Shown one piece after another: positions 1-8,390 of a stretch of 64,000 bases of DNA (positions are counted from its first letter, which is position 1; every line of letters starts with the position of its first letter). The stretch is from positions 186,001 to 250,000 of the forward strand of contig NZ_SMKZ01000003.1 of NCBI RefSeq assembly GCF_004349065.1, read 5' to 3'. The translations under genes and the position numbers were made by a program. This stretch comes from Jiangella asiatica (GTDB lineage Bacteria > Actinomycetota > Actinomycetes > Jiangellales > Jiangellaceae). Under the pieces are notes generated by a model. That model saw only the letters and a program-made list of their open reading frames with translations. It was not told where the DNA came from and ran no database searches.

Positions 1-138
1 ACACCCGAAGTCTGGCTGCGCCCCGGCAACGAGCTCGTCACGACCGTCGAGGGTGTCGGCCAGCTGCGGAACCGCTGCGTCAAGGAAGAGGTCACGATCG
101 GCCCGGCGTCGGGGAGTCTCACGGTCGGCCCGGGCTAG
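1..138 (+). CDS. Fumarylacetoacetate hydrolase family protein, C-terminal fragment
   Basis: The first 45 codons are open in frame 1 and end at TAG 136-138; the gene begins outside the window. The visible tail has a tryptophan-leucine-arginine-proline-glycine turn followed by a Val-Glu-Gly-Val-Gly-Gln-Leu-Arg-Asn segment. That is how FAH/HpcE-type hydrolases close their beta-sandwich core (the usual form is pGD.v.vevegiG.l.N). These enzymes are metal-dependent and cleave C-C or C=O bonds in catabolism of aromatics and sugar acids. Only the tail is seen, so substrate cannot be inferred. Downstream, 139-345 holds no gene that I can support and includes an AT-rich palindrome at 289-300. Confidence 0.7.
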   Translation, partial: TPEVWLRPGNELVTTVEGVGQLRNRCVKEEVTIGPASGSLTVGPG

Positions 139-288
139 ACCGGGGCCGTCATCCTCGACACCGCTCGTGACGGTGACCGACCTCGCGATAGAGCAGATGA
201 CCTGGATGGCGAGCCGCGCTGGCGTCGAGTCGCGCACGGGCGGCTTCCTCTGTTTCATTTATAGCAGAGTTCCGCCGTCCTCATGAGC

Positions 289-300
289 GCAAAAATTTGC
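289..300. promoter_or_regulatory. AT-rich palindrome upstream of helR-like gene
   Basis: GCAAAAATTTGC is a 5-bp inverted repeat (GCAAA/TTTGC) around an AA centre, in the only AT-rich stretch between the FAH fragment and the HelR-like gene. It is placed where a promoter or operator for the downstream gene would be. I do not see the 19-bp GC-rich rifamycin-associated element reported before some helR genes. No binding protein can be named. Confidence 0.25.
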
Positions 301-345
301 ATCTAAGGTGGCCAACCTCAGATCGAGCTGATGAGGTGAACCACC

Positions 346-2559
346 CTGACTACCAGCGCGTTTGATCTTCCCGACCGCCTCGCCGCCAAGGCGGACCCGG
401 CGCTGATCGCCGCCGACGAGCGGCACTTCGTGGACATCGCGGAGAGCCTCGAACAGACGATCGCGGACCTGTCCGGCCGCCTGGACTCCGAGCGCAAGGC
501 GCCCGGCGGCACCGGCCAGGAGGCGATGGACCGCGACCTCGAGATCCACCGGCTGACCGCTCGCCTGCGCACCCTGCGTCGCTTCGGTCTGGACCTGTGC
601 CTCGGGCACATGGTCGCCGCGGACGACGCCGAACCCGTGTACGTCGGGCGGCTCGGCCTCACCGACAGCGCGGGCCGCCGGCTGCTGCTGGACTGGCGCG
701 CTCCCGCGGCCGAGCCGTTCTTCGGGGCGACCCACGCCAATCCCATGGGTCTGACGAGCCGTCGCAGGTATCGCTGGACCCGCGGCCGGATCAGCGACTA
801 CTGGGACGAGGTGTTCACCGCCGACGGGCTTGCCGACGACGCCGCGCGCGTCGCCCTCGATGACCAGTCCGCCTTCATCGCCAGCCTGAGCGCCAACAGG
901 TCGGCCCGGATGCGAGACGTGCTCGGCACCATCCAGGCCGACCAGGACGCCATCATCCGCGCGGGATCGCGCGGCGCCCTCGTCGTCGACGGCGGTCCGG
1001 GGACGGGGAAGACCGTCGTCGCCCTGCACCGTTCTGCCTATCTCCTCTACGCCGACCCTCGCCTCGAGCGCCGGCGGGGCGGCGTGCTGTTCGTCGGCCC
1101 GCACCAGCCCTACCTGGCCTACGTCGCCGACATCCTCCCCGGCCTCGGCGAAGAGGGCGTGCAGACCTGCACGTTGCGCGACCTCGTCGCCGAGGGAGCG
1201 TCGGCCGCGGCCGAGGCCGACCCGGAGGTCGCCCGCTTGAAGTCGTCCGCGGACATGGTGAAGGCGATCGAGAAGGCCGTCAGGTTCTACGAGGAGCCGC
1301 CGTCGGCGGGTATGACGGTCACCACCCACTGGGACGACATCTGGCTGAGCGCCGACGACTGGGCCGAGGCGTTCGACGCACCTGACCCCGGCACCCAGCA
1401 CAACGAGGCACGCGACCGGATCTGGGACGAACTGGGCACGATCCTGCTGGACAAGCAGGGCGGCGACGTCTCCGCCGAGCCGTTCCGCAAGTCGCTGCTG
1501 CAGAACACGGAGCTGCTCACGACCTTCAACAGGGCGTGGCCGCTGCTCGAAGCGACCGACCTCGTCGGCGACCTCTGGTCGGTGCCCGCCTATCTGCGGA
1601 TGTGCGCGCCCTGGCTGAGTCCCGACGACGTCCGGACGCTGCAGCGCGGCGACGCCCAGGCCTGGACGGTGTCGGACCTGCCGCTCCTCGACGCGGCACG
1701 GCAGCGGCTCGGCGATCCGGAGGTGTCACGGCGGCGTCGCCGCCGCCAGGCCGCCGTCGCGGCTGAGCGCGAGGAAATGCGCAGGGTCGTCGACCACCTG
1801 ATCGCCACGGACGACTCCGAGATGATGGTGATGTCGATGCTGCGCGGGGAGGACCTGCAGAGCACCCTGGTGGACGAGACCGCGCTGCCCGGCGCCGATC
1901 CGGACCTGCTCGCCGGCCCGTTCGCGCACATCGTCGTCGACGAGGCTCAGGAACTGACCGACGCGGAGTGGCAGATGGTGCTGCTCCGGTGCCCGTCCCG
2001 CAGCCTCACCATCGTCGGCGATCGCGCCCAGGCCAGGCACGGGTTCACGGAGTCGTGGCAGGAACGGCTCGATCGGATCGGGCTCGACCGGATCAGCCTG
2101 GCACCGCTGAGCATCAACTACCGGACCCCGGAGGAGGTCATGGACGAGGCCGAGCCGGTCATCCGGGCCGTGCTCCCGGACGCCAACGTGCCGACCTCCA
2201 TCCGCAGCGGCGGCGTCCCCGTCCACCACGGAGCCGTCTCGGAGCTGGGCTCGATCCTCGACACCTGGCTCGCCGAGCATGCCGAGGGGATCGCCTGCGT
2301 CATCGGAGATCCCACGTTCCAGGCGACGCCCCGCGTCCGGTCACTGACCCCGGAGCTGTCGAAGGGGCTCGAGTTCGACCTGGTCGTCCTCGTCGACCCC
2401 GAGTCGTTCGGCACGGGCATCGAGGGAGCGGTCGACCGCTATGTCGCGATGACCCGAGCGACCCAGCGACTCGTCATCCTCACGGCGCACCCGGCATTAC
2501 GAGTTGATGAGCTGCGACACCCGGCCGCGAGAGACACCGAGGATGGTCGCCGTGTCTGA
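346..2559 (+). CDS. helR: HelR-like RNA polymerase recycling ATPase (HelD family, UvrD/Rep-type helicase fold)
   Basis: Superfamily-1 ATPase of about 737 residues. Walker A GGPGTGKT lies near residue 216, Walker B VVDEAQEL near 530 and motif VI TRATQ near 704. The N-terminal coiled-coil-like arm with the MDRDLEIHRL pattern and the absence of typical helicase accessory domains match HelD/HelR. These proteins remove stalled or rifamycin-bound RNA polymerase from DNA using ATP. The start is unclear. Homologous-looking sequence (TTSAFDLPDRL) begins before the first canonical in-frame start (GTG 430) and runs back to a stop at 337-339. CTG 346, nine bases after TGAGG, is my best guess. A one-base shift joining GTG 336 to this frame is the alternative. 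The last 63 bases overlap hicB on the other strand, giving a C-terminal tail of about 22 residues after the conserved core. Confidence 0.8.
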   Translation: MTTSAFDLPDRLAAKADPALIAADERHFVDIAESLEQTIADLSGRLDSERKAPGGTGQEAMDRDLEIHRLTARLRTLRRFGLDLCLGHMVAADDAEPVYVGRLGLTDSAGRRLLLDWRAPAAEPFFGATHANPMGLTSRRRYRWTRGRISDYWDEVFTADGLADDAARVALDDQSAFIASLSANRSARMRDVLGTIQADQDAIIRAGSRGALVVDGGPGTGKTVVALHRSAYLLYADPRLERRRGGVLFVGPHQPYLAYVADILPGLGEEGVQTCTLRDLVAEGASAAAEADPEVARLKSSADMVKAIEKAVRFYEEPPSAGMTVTTHWDDIWLSADDWAEAFDAPDPGTQHNEARDRIWDELGTILLDKQGGDVSAEPFRKSLLQNTELLTTFNRAWPLLEATDLVGDLWSVPAYLRMCAPWLSPDDVRTLQRGDAQAWTVSDLPLLDAARQRLGDPEVSRRRRRRQAAVAAEREEMRRVVDHLIATDDSEMMVMSMLRGEDLQSTLVDETALPGADPDLLAGPFAHIVVDEAQELTDAEWQMVLLRCPSRSLTIVGDRAQARHGFTESWQERLDRIGLDRISLAPLSINYRTPEEVMDEAEPVIRAVLPDANVPTSIRSGGVPVHHGAVSELGSILDTWLAEHAEGIACVIGDPTFQATPRVRSLTPELSKGLEFDLVVLVDPESFGTGIEGAVDRYVAMTRATQRLVILTAHPALRVDELRHPAARDTEDGRRV

Positions 2560-2868
2560 CACGGATAGGCCCTTCTCCCGCAGGCCGAGAGCCACCTTCC
2601 GAGCGCGACGAGCAGCGGCCTGCTGAGCCACAGCGGCCGCGATGGTCTCCCGCTTGGACTCCTCGACCTCGTCCAGCAGTGAGCCGATCTCGGGAATGAT
2701 CACGATCTCTGCGTCGACCTCATCCAAGTCGTGCACGGTGGCCACATAGTCGCGGACAGCCTGCTCAGCGCTGGCCAGTGTGCGCGCCTGGGTGACGCCC
2801 TCGTCGGGAATGTGCAGCTCCCAACCGTGATCCCAGCGCTTCGCGGTGACGTTGTAGGACGTGCTCAC
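2497..2868 (-). CDS. hicB: HicB-type antitoxin with C-terminal helix-turn-helix
   Basis: 123 residues. The N-terminal half (to about residue 65) is a HicB partial-RNase-H-like fold with the usual tryptophan-glutamate-leucine and proline-glutamate features and the A.SLEEA..-like helix. The C-terminal 45 residues are a helix-turn-helix (KGLSVSDTATILGVSRGRVSQLI). It would neutralise HicA and bind DNA to repress the operon. The GTG start at 2868 overlaps the hicA stop by four bases (GTGA), so the two are translationally coupled in toxin-then-antitoxin order, as is usual for hicAB. Its 3' end runs antisense through the last 63 bases of the HelR-like gene. Confidence 0.82.
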   Translation of the reverse strand: MSTSYNVTAKRWDHGWELHIPDEGVTQARTLASAEQAVRDYVATVHDLDEVDAEIVIIPEIGSLLDEVEESKRETIAAAVAQQAAARRARKVALGLREKGLSVSDTATILGVSRGRVSQLINS

Positions 2869-3074
2869 TGCAACCACCCCTTCGGCAGGCACAACAGCTT
2901 CTTGATCGTGTCGGCGACGACGCCTGGCGAGACCATCCCAGACTTCGTCACCACGGCGATATGCTGGCCGCACGGGCAGTACCACTTCTCGTGGTCGCCC
3001 TTGCCCGGTTTCGAGCTGCACCCTTGAGCCGTGAGGGCCGCCGCCACGTCGCGGTACTTCATGGCCTTCGCCAC
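2865..3074 (-). CDS. hicA: HicA-type mRNA interferase toxin
   Basis: 69 residues, the normal HicA size. It opens with Lys-Tyr-Arg-Asp-Val and a helix ending in Ala-Gln-Gly. A Gly-Asp-His-Glu-Lys-Trp segment then carries the likely catalytic histidine (canonical form G.SH). The Val-Ser-Pro-Gly-Val helix replaces the common PxHxGxxLxxGTL motif. HicA degrades mRNA on ribosomes. GTG 3074 is 7 bases from the -10 hexamer and has no Shine-Dalgarno sequence, so the message may be leaderless; ATG 3062 is an alternative start. A CPC pair in the middle of the protein is unusual. Confidence 0.8.
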   Translation of the reverse strand: MAKAMKYRDVAAALTAQGCSSKPGKGDHEKWYCPCGQHIAVVTKSGMVSPGVVADTIKKLLCLPKGWLQ

Positions 3075-3080
3075 AAGAGT

Positions 3081-3110
3081 AGTTTACCCCGGCTAAACTG
3101 GCGATGGCAA
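3081..3110 (-). promoter_or_regulatory. hicAB promoter with overlapping 19-bp palindromic operator
   Basis: On the minus strand TTGCCA (3105-3110) and TAAACT (3081-3086) are separated by 18 bp, a good sigma-70-type promoter. The -10 and spacer are covered by AGTTTACCCCGGCTAAACT (3081-3099). This has 6-bp perfect arms AGTTTA/TAAACT and inner CC/GG symmetry. The location fits autorepression by the HicB helix-turn-helix. Confidence 0.65.
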
Positions 3111-3134
3111 GGGGGGCTATACAGTACGCGATGG

Positions 3135-4508
3135 TCAGGCCGGCAGGGTCGGCCGGCCGAAGTAGGCCTGGCTCTCGTTCCAGGCCTCGACCAGACCGGC
3201 GTGGCGGATGAGGTCCTCCCATGGCAGGAGGACGTCGTGCTTGTCGATCATCGTGTCGAGCGCCGCTCGCAGGCCGTCGCGGACGTCGGCATGGGAGGGA
3301 TCGTCGACCAGATTCGACAGCTGGTAGGGGTCCGCGAGGTTGTCGTACAGGAGATATCCGTCGTCGATCGCGGACCGTGCGAACGTATGGCGGCGGGTGC
3401 GGATCGCTCGCCACTCGCGGTCGCCACGGTCCGCGGCCTGGTGACACGGGATGAGGCTGGTGAGGTAGCACGCCTCCAGGCCGCCCGCGTCGGGGTCGAG
3501 CAGCACCTGATGCAGGTCGGAGCCGTCGGTGGGGGAGGAGAACCGGAGGCCCATGAGGCTGAGGAGGGTCACCGGCAGGTCGATCTGGCCGATCAGCTCG
3601 GCCGTCACTCCGGTGCGCACCACCCGGGGCCATGACACCAGGAGCGGGATGTTGACCGCTTCCTCGTACGGCAGCTGCTTGTTGGTGAGTCCTTGGCTGC
3701 CCATCATGTCGCCGTGGTCGCTCGTGTAGACGATGATCGTGTCGTCGAGCTGCCCCGTGCTCTCGAGCGCGGCGATCAGGCGGCCGAACTGCTCGTCCAG
3801 CGCCGAGATGTGTGCGTAGTAGCCCGCCAGGTTGCGCGTCACGTCGTCGCGCGTCCACCGTGACGACTGGGTGTGCCTGATCGTCTCCGGGACGTTGGCA
3901 CGCAGCGGGAGGGAGCGGCCGTCGTAGCGGTCGAGGTACGGCGCCGGCGCGGTGCGGTAGGGGTCGTGCGGCGGCCCCCAGGAGAGGAAGAGCGCCCACG
4001 GGTCGTCGTGGTGACGGTTCATGAAGTCGATCGCCAGCTCGGTCTGCCCCACGGGTTCGTAGCCGTCCAGCCGGTTCAGCACGTCGGCCTCGTCGTAGTA
4101 CGCGGCGTCGTCGTACTCGTGGCTGCAGTTGTAGGCCTTCCACTCTTGGAACCCCAGCCGCGCGGCTTGCGGTACCGGCTTGTCGCGCGGGACGCCGGCA
4201 AGGTGCCACTTGCCGATGTATCCGGTGCGATAGCCGGCGCCGCCGAGGACACCGGCGATGCTCTCGACACCCGTGTCGATGGGCAGATCGTTGGCGGCGG
4301 CCCGGTGCCGGAGGCCGAGGTTTCCGGTGAGCATGGCGGCTCGCGCGGGCACGCACAGCGGGGTGTTGGAGATGCAGTTCTCGAACCGGAGCGCCCGAGT
4401 GGAGAACTGGTCGAAGTACGGCGACCACACCTCGGCGTTGCCATAGCACCCCAGGTCGTACGAGCGATGCTGGTCACCGAACACGAACAGCAGGTTGGGC
4501 TTCGCCAC
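3135..4508 (-). CDS. Sulfatase (formylglycine-dependent, type I)
   Basis: 457-residue alkaline-phosphatase-superfamily sulfatase without a signal peptide. Metal-binding GDQ is at residues 11-13. The sulfatase signature C-V-P-A-R with the cysteine to be converted to formylglycine is at residue 52, followed by MLTG. GKWH and a YTSDHGDMMG metal motif lie further on. It would hydrolyse sulfate esters from sugars in the cytoplasm. No maturation enzyme (FGE or anSME) is in this window. It lies just downstream of the ROK regulator on the same strand, 4 bases after it, and a second sulfatase closes the divergent transporter operon. Together they suggest sulfated glycan use. Confidence 0.88.
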   Translation of the reverse strand: MAKPNLLFVFGDQHRSYDLGCYGNAEVWSPYFDQFSTRALRFENCISNTPLCVPARAAMLTGNLGLRHRAAANDLPIDTGVESIAGVLGGAGYRTGYIGKWHLAGVPRDKPVPQAARLGFQEWKAYNCSHEYDDAAYYDEADVLNRLDGYEPVGQTELAIDFMNRHHDDPWALFLSWGPPHDPYRTAPAPYLDRYDGRSLPLRANVPETIRHTQSSRWTRDDVTRNLAGYYAHISALDEQFGRLIAALESTGQLDDTIIVYTSDHGDMMGSQGLTNKQLPYEEAVNIPLLVSWPRVVRTGVTAELIGQIDLPVTLLSLMGLRFSSPTDGSDLHQVLLDPDAGGLEACYLTSLIPCHQAADRGDREWRAIRTRRHTFARSAIDDGYLLYDNLADPYQLSNLVDDPSHADVRDGLRAALDTMIDKHDVLLPWEDLIRHAGLVEAWNESQAYFGRPTLPA

Positions 4509-4512
4509 GTGC

Positions 4513-5787
4513 CTACTCCTCGATCTCGATCACCCGGCCGAGGGGCGGGTGGGCCAACGGGTTGCGGTAGTAGCTGTTGAGGACCAGTGCGCCGGAGGCT
4601 CGTGAGAGTGCGCTCCTGCCGAAGACGCTGGGGCGGATGATGTCCGCGACGTCGGGAGCGGTGTGCGTGGTGGAGGCGGCCCGCTGACGCAGGTCGTCGA
4701 GATACTCCAGTCCGTTGAGGATGGAACCTCCGAGGAGGATGAGCTCGGGGTTGAGGAGGTCGGCGAGCTGACCGACCGCGTTGCCCACGTATCGCGCCCG
4801 GTTGCGCAGCACCCGGGCGGCGACGTCGTCACCGCCCTCGGCCGCTTCGGCGAGGTCCCGGATGGACGTGACCGTCGTCGGGACGCCGGCTTGGTGTGCG
4901 AGCCGAAGCGTCGTCTCGTCGCTGACGGCGACGTGCAGGCAGTCGCGGCGCCCGCAGAAGCACTGTGTCTTCGTCCGCACCCGGACCGACAGGTGGTCGA
5001 CGGCCCCGGCCGCGGAGCTGGCGCCGTCGTAGATCTTGCCGTCGATGAAGAGCGCGGACCCGACCAGGGCGCCGATGGACACGTAGATGAAGTTCCGCAC
5101 CCCCTTGGCCGCTCCCAGCCAGGACTCGAGGAGCGCCATGGCGCGAGCGTTGCTGTTCAGGACGACGGGGAGGCCGAGGCGCTCCTCGAGTCCGTCTCGC
5201 AGCGGCGCGCCGACCCAGTGTGGTTGGACGTGGTCGAGGACGACGCCTTGGTCGGTGTCGACCCAGCCGCCGATGCTGGTGCCGACGCCGAGGATCGGTC
5301 CGGTGGGGGAGACCGCGTCCATCAGCTCTCGGGCGGCGTCCGCGGTCTGCCGGACCAGCCCGTCCACCGAGGTGCCGACCTGCTCGATCTCCGTCTCGGC
5401 GATGAGGTGCCCCGACAGGTCGATGAGACCGACACTGGTGTGCGTGCCGCCGATGAAGATGCCGAGGACGGAGAGGCCGTCGGGATCGATGACGACGGGG
5501 ACCTTCGGACGTCCGCGGTCTCGGCCCTCACTCGGCGGCTGCACCTCCTTGACCAGGCCAGCCTTCAGCAGTGACGTGACGATGCTGGTGATCGCCGTCG
5601 GCGTCAGGCCGACCCGGCGAGCGATGTCGACCCGCGAGATCGGCCCGTCGGTCAAGATCGTTCGCAGCACGACGGAGTAGTTCCGTCTGCGAAGCGTGGT
5701 GCCCTGCCATGAGCGCGGCGCGGCGGGAGACGTGCTCGGCTGGCTCAGGTCGACACCCCGTTGCGAGGCACCAGCAGGCGTGCTCAC
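4513..5787 (-). CDS. ROK-family transcriptional regulator
   Basis: 424 residues: an N-terminal MarR-like winged helix (about 37-83, with GPISRVDIARRVGLTPT), then a ROK sugar-kinase-like domain. The zinc site C-F-C-G-x-x-x-C-L-H is near residue 275, and the phosphate loop GIGTSIGGWVD-like segment is present. It would repress sugar-uptake genes and respond to a sugar or sugar phosphate. The GTG start at 5787 follows AGGAGG by five bases. It is divergent from the CUT1 operon at 5888 and in one direction with a sulfatase, so both units are probable targets. Confidence 0.88.
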   Translation of the reverse strand: MSTPAGASQRGVDLSQPSTSPAAPRSWQGTTLRRRNYSVVLRTILTDGPISRVDIARRVGLTPTAITSIVTSLLKAGLVKEVQPPSEGRDRGRPKVPVVIDPDGLSVLGIFIGGTHTSVGLIDLSGHLIAETEIEQVGTSVDGLVRQTADAARELMDAVSPTGPILGVGTSIGGWVDTDQGVVLDHVQPHWVGAPLRDGLEERLGLPVVLNSNARAMALLESWLGAAKGVRNFIYVSIGALVGSALFIDGKIYDGASSAAGAVDHLSVRVRTKTQCFCGRRDCLHVAVSDETTLRLAHQAGVPTTVTSIRDLAEAAEGGDDVAARVLRNRARYVGNAVGQLADLLNPELILLGGSILNGLEYLDDLRQRAASTTHTAPDVADIIRPSVFGRSALSRASGALVLNSYYRNPLAHPPLGRVIEIEE

Positions 5788-5809
5788 AAGGGCCTCCTGA
5801 GGCGAATGG

Positions 5810-5838
5810 TTGACAGCTATATGGCTGTATTTTAAAGT
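5810..5838 (+). promoter_or_regulatory. Promoter of the first CUT1 transporter operon
   Basis: TTGACA (5810-5815) and TAAAGT (5833-5838) are separated by 17 bp, a near-consensus housekeeping promoter. It lies in the 100-bp AT-rich gap between the divergent ROK gene and the transporter. A leader of about 40-45 bases would precede GTG 5888. The AT-rich sequence just after the -10 (to about 5865) is the likely place for a ROK operator, but I see no clean palindrome there. Confidence 0.65.
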
Positions 5839-5887
5839 CAGTTCACTTAATTATGCCACAGTATCAGGCAGCGTCCAGGAGGTGGCA

Positions 5888-6826
5888 GTGAGCAGAGTTT
5901 CAGCCGCCGCAGGCGCGGGCCGCTCAGCACCGGCGGACCAGCGAGGCTGGCGGCGACGTGAGAACGCATCGGCATTCGCGATGTTGGTGCCGTCGCTGCT
6001 GCCGTACATCGCGTTCGCGCTGATTCCGGTCGGATGGCTGGTGTACTACAGCTTCTTCCGGTGGAACGGCTTCACCGAACCCACGTACGTCGGCCTGGGA
6101 AACTATCGGCGGGTCGCCCGCGACGGCGAGTGGTGGGAGTCGGTGGTCACCACTTTGCAGTTCACCGGCGGGCGGTTGGTGCTGGAGATCCCGCTCGCCC
6201 TGGCCCTGGCGTACGTGTTCTTCCGCGGGGTACGGGCCGGCACGCTGCTGCGGACGGTCTACTTCCTGCCGTACGTGCTGTCACCGGCGATCATCGGGAT
6301 CATCTTCGGGTTCCTGTTCCGCGAGGTGGGCGGGCAGTTCAACCAGATCCTGCAAGGGCTGTCGCTGATCGACGAGCCGATCAAGTTCCTCGGCGACGCG
6401 ACCAACGCGCTGCTCAGTCTGATCAGCGTGGGGGTGTGGGCGCACGTCGGCATCAACATGCTGCTCTTCTTTGCCGGCATGATCACCATTCCCCGGGAGC
6501 TGACCGAGAGCGCGGCCGTCGAAGGTGCCGGGGAGTGGAAGACCTTCCGGTACGTGGTGCTGCCGCTGCTGATGCCGGTGGCACGCGTGGTGATCCTAAT
6601 CTCGATCATCGGCATCCTGCGGTCGTTCGATCTGGTGAAGACACTGACCGACGGCGGGCCCACCGGTGCGACGGACGTCATGTTCACCTACATCTACCGG
6701 TTCTTCTTCGAGCCGGAGACCGTCCCCCAGATCGGTTACGCGGCGGCGCTGGGAGTCACGGCGAGTGTGGTCGTCGGCATCGTGTCCGTCGCCTACCTGA
6801 GGGTGGTCCGGAGGAATGAGCCATGA
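5888..6826 (+). CDS. CUT1 carbohydrate ABC transporter permease (MalF type)
   Basis: 312-residue inner-membrane permease with six predicted membrane segments. The EAA loop (ESAAVEGAGEWKTFRYVVLPLL) couples to an ATPase. GTG 5888 was chosen because AGGAGG (5877-5882) lies five bases before it; upstream codons in this frame overlap the promoter. It pairs with the permease at 6823 and the Tat lipoprotein binding protein at 8383. The operon has no ATPase, as in many actinobacteria where a shared MsmK/MsiK-type ATPase serves several importers. Confidence 0.88.
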   Translation: MSRVSAAAGAGRSAPADQRGWRRRENASAFAMLVPSLLPYIAFALIPVGWLVYYSFFRWNGFTEPTYVGLGNYRRVARDGEWWESVVTTLQFTGGRLVLEIPLALALAYVFFRGVRAGTLLRTVYFLPYVLSPAIIGIIFGFLFREVGGQFNQILQGLSLIDEPIKFLGDATNALLSLISVGVWAHVGINMLLFFAGMITIPRELTESAAVEGAGEWKTFRYVVLPLLMPVARVVILISIIGILRSFDLVKTLTDGGPTGATDVMFTYIYRFFFEPETVPQIGYAAALGVTASVVVGIVSVAYLRVVRRNEP

Positions 6827-7746
6827 GCGCGGCTATCGGGTTCCGTGAAGGCGAACGAGTCGCGGCGCCGCCACCTGCGCCGCCGCGTCGGTTGCGGCGA
6901 CTCGGGGCCGCCGCATGGCTCCGCCGCGGCCTGCTCGCAGTCCTGCTCGTCGGTCTCGCGGCGTTCATGCTGGTGCCGCTGGTGTTCGGGTTCTTCGCCT
7001 CGGTGTCCCCACTGCGGCAGATCGTCAGCAGCGATCCGGGACTGCTGCCCGACAGTTGGGACTGGTCGAACTACACCGACGCCTGGACACGAGCGAACTT
7101 CGCCCGGTACTTCGTCAACAGCGTCATCGTCACGTTCATCGTCGTCGTCTTCGACACCTTGGCGTCGAGCATGACCGGTTACGTGCTGGCGCGGAAACAC
7201 CTTCCCGGCCAGCGGGTTCTCGAGACCGTCTTCATGGTGACGTTGTTCATCGGGCTCACGACGGCAATGCTCTACCCGCAGTATCAGATCGCCCGGTCGT
7301 TGGGCATCGCGAACCTGCTCGGGGTCTCGATGGTCGAGTACGCCGGCATCATGATCATCCACGTGTACCTGATCAAAGCGTTCGTCCAAGGACTCGGGAC
7401 CGAGGTCGAGGACGCCGCTCGCGTCGACGGCTGCGGATTCTTCGGCACCTACCGGCGGATCGCCCTCCCGTTGATGGCACCCATCCTCATCACCACCATC
7501 GTGCTCGGCTTCCAGGCGTCGTGGAACAACTATCAGGTGCCGCTGGTGTTCTCGCTCGCCGAGCCCGACCTGCGCACGCTGATCGTCGGCGTGTCGGCGC
7601 TGCAGTACGACGCCGTCGAGGGCATGTCCGCCTACAACACCGTCCTCGCCGGAGCCAGCATGGCGCTCATCCCGATCGTCGTCGTGTTCATCGTCCTGCA
7701 GCGGTTCTTCGTCCGTGGCTGGACGGAAGGGGCGGTGAAGGGATGA
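6823..7746 (+). CDS. CUT1 carbohydrate ABC transporter permease (MalG type)
   Basis: 307-residue partner permease. It has a cytoplasmic N-terminus rich in proline and arginine, six membrane segments and an EAA loop (VEDAARVDGCGFFGTYRRIALPLM) typical of MalG-type subunits. ATG 6823 overlaps the upstream permease stop by four bases (ATGA), so the two are coupled. The next gene, a DUF624 protein, also overlaps its stop. Confidence 0.88.
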   Translation: MSAAIGFREGERVAAPPPAPPRRLRRLGAAAWLRRGLLAVLLVGLAAFMLVPLVFGFFASVSPLRQIVSSDPGLLPDSWDWSNYTDAWTRANFARYFVNSVIVTFIVVVFDTLASSMTGYVLARKHLPGQRVLETVFMVTLFIGLTTAMLYPQYQIARSLGIANLLGVSMVEYAGIMIIHVYLIKAFVQGLGTEVEDAARVDGCGFFGTYRRIALPLMAPILITTIVLGFQASWNNYQVPLVFSLAEPDLRTLIVGVSALQYDAVEGMSAYNTVLAGASMALIPIVVVFIVLQRFFVRGWTEGAVKG

Positions 7747-8390
7747 CACACCTGCTCGCCGTCGACGGCCCGCTCTACCGCGTCCTCGCGACCTGGACGG
7801 CGTTCGTGCGTGCGAGCGCCGTCTGGCTGCTGCTGTGCCTGCCCGTCGTCACTGCTCCGGCGGCGACGGTCGTCCTGCTTCGCACGATGCGCTCGATCGT
7901 CTCCGGTGCGCCGGCGATGAGCGTGCGCGAGTGCTGGCACGCGACCGTGCGGGCCCTCTTCCCGGCGCTCCGGCTCGCCGCGGTCCTGACCGCGGGGTCG
8001 TTCGTGGTGGTCACCGCGGTGATCGGACCGTCGCCGGGCGGCGAATGGGACGGTGTCCTGCCGTTGGTGATCATTCCGGTCGCCGCGATGTGGGCCCTGG
8101 CGAGCACCTGGTCGTTCGCCGTCCTCGAGGAGCGGGAGGACGGGGCGTGGAACGCGCTGCGCTACGCGTACCTGCGGGTCGTCCGGCGGCCCGATCTCGC
8201 GGTCGGCGCCGTGCTCGGCACCACCACGGTGCTGGTCATCGGGGTCGCCGTGCCGTCCGGCGTCTGGATCCCGTACTGGCTCACCGCACCAGCCCTGTGC
8301 GCACTCATCGTCACCATCACCAGCCGACGTGCGGGCGTCTCCGCACGGGCAACCAACGCCGTCCCCATCGAGGAGGACCACCATGGCTAG
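7743..8390 (+). CDS. DUF624 (YesL-like) membrane protein
   Basis: 215-residue membrane protein with about five hydrophobic segments. It has the DUF624 features: an aromatic WLLLCLPVVTAPAAT helix near the N-terminus, and an ALRYAYLRVVRR stretch after the central helices. YesL-like proteins are encoded with sugar importers and polysaccharide-degradation genes, but their function is unknown. It starts at ATG 7743 inside the stop of the upstream permease and ends 8 bases inside the binding-protein gene, so it is clearly part of this operon. It could assist assembly or gating of the importer (inference). Confidence 0.78.
   Translation: MTHLLAVDGPLYRVLATWTAFVRASAVWLLLCLPVVTAPAATVVLLRTMRSIVSGAPAMSVRECWHATVRALFPALRLAAVLTAGSFVVVTAVIGPSPGGEWDGVLPLVIIPVAAMWALASTWSFAVLEEREDGAWNALRYAYLRVVRRPDLAVGAVLGTTTVLVIGVAVPSGVWIPYWLTAPALCALIVTITSRRAGVSARATNAVPIEEDHHG

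Noticed and set aside
2497-4449. 650-codon minus-strand open frame joining hicB to sequence antiphase to the sulfatase
   Set aside because: Only the hicB part has protein character; the rest is a low-complexity Arg/Pro-rich shadow of the sulfatase gene in another frame.
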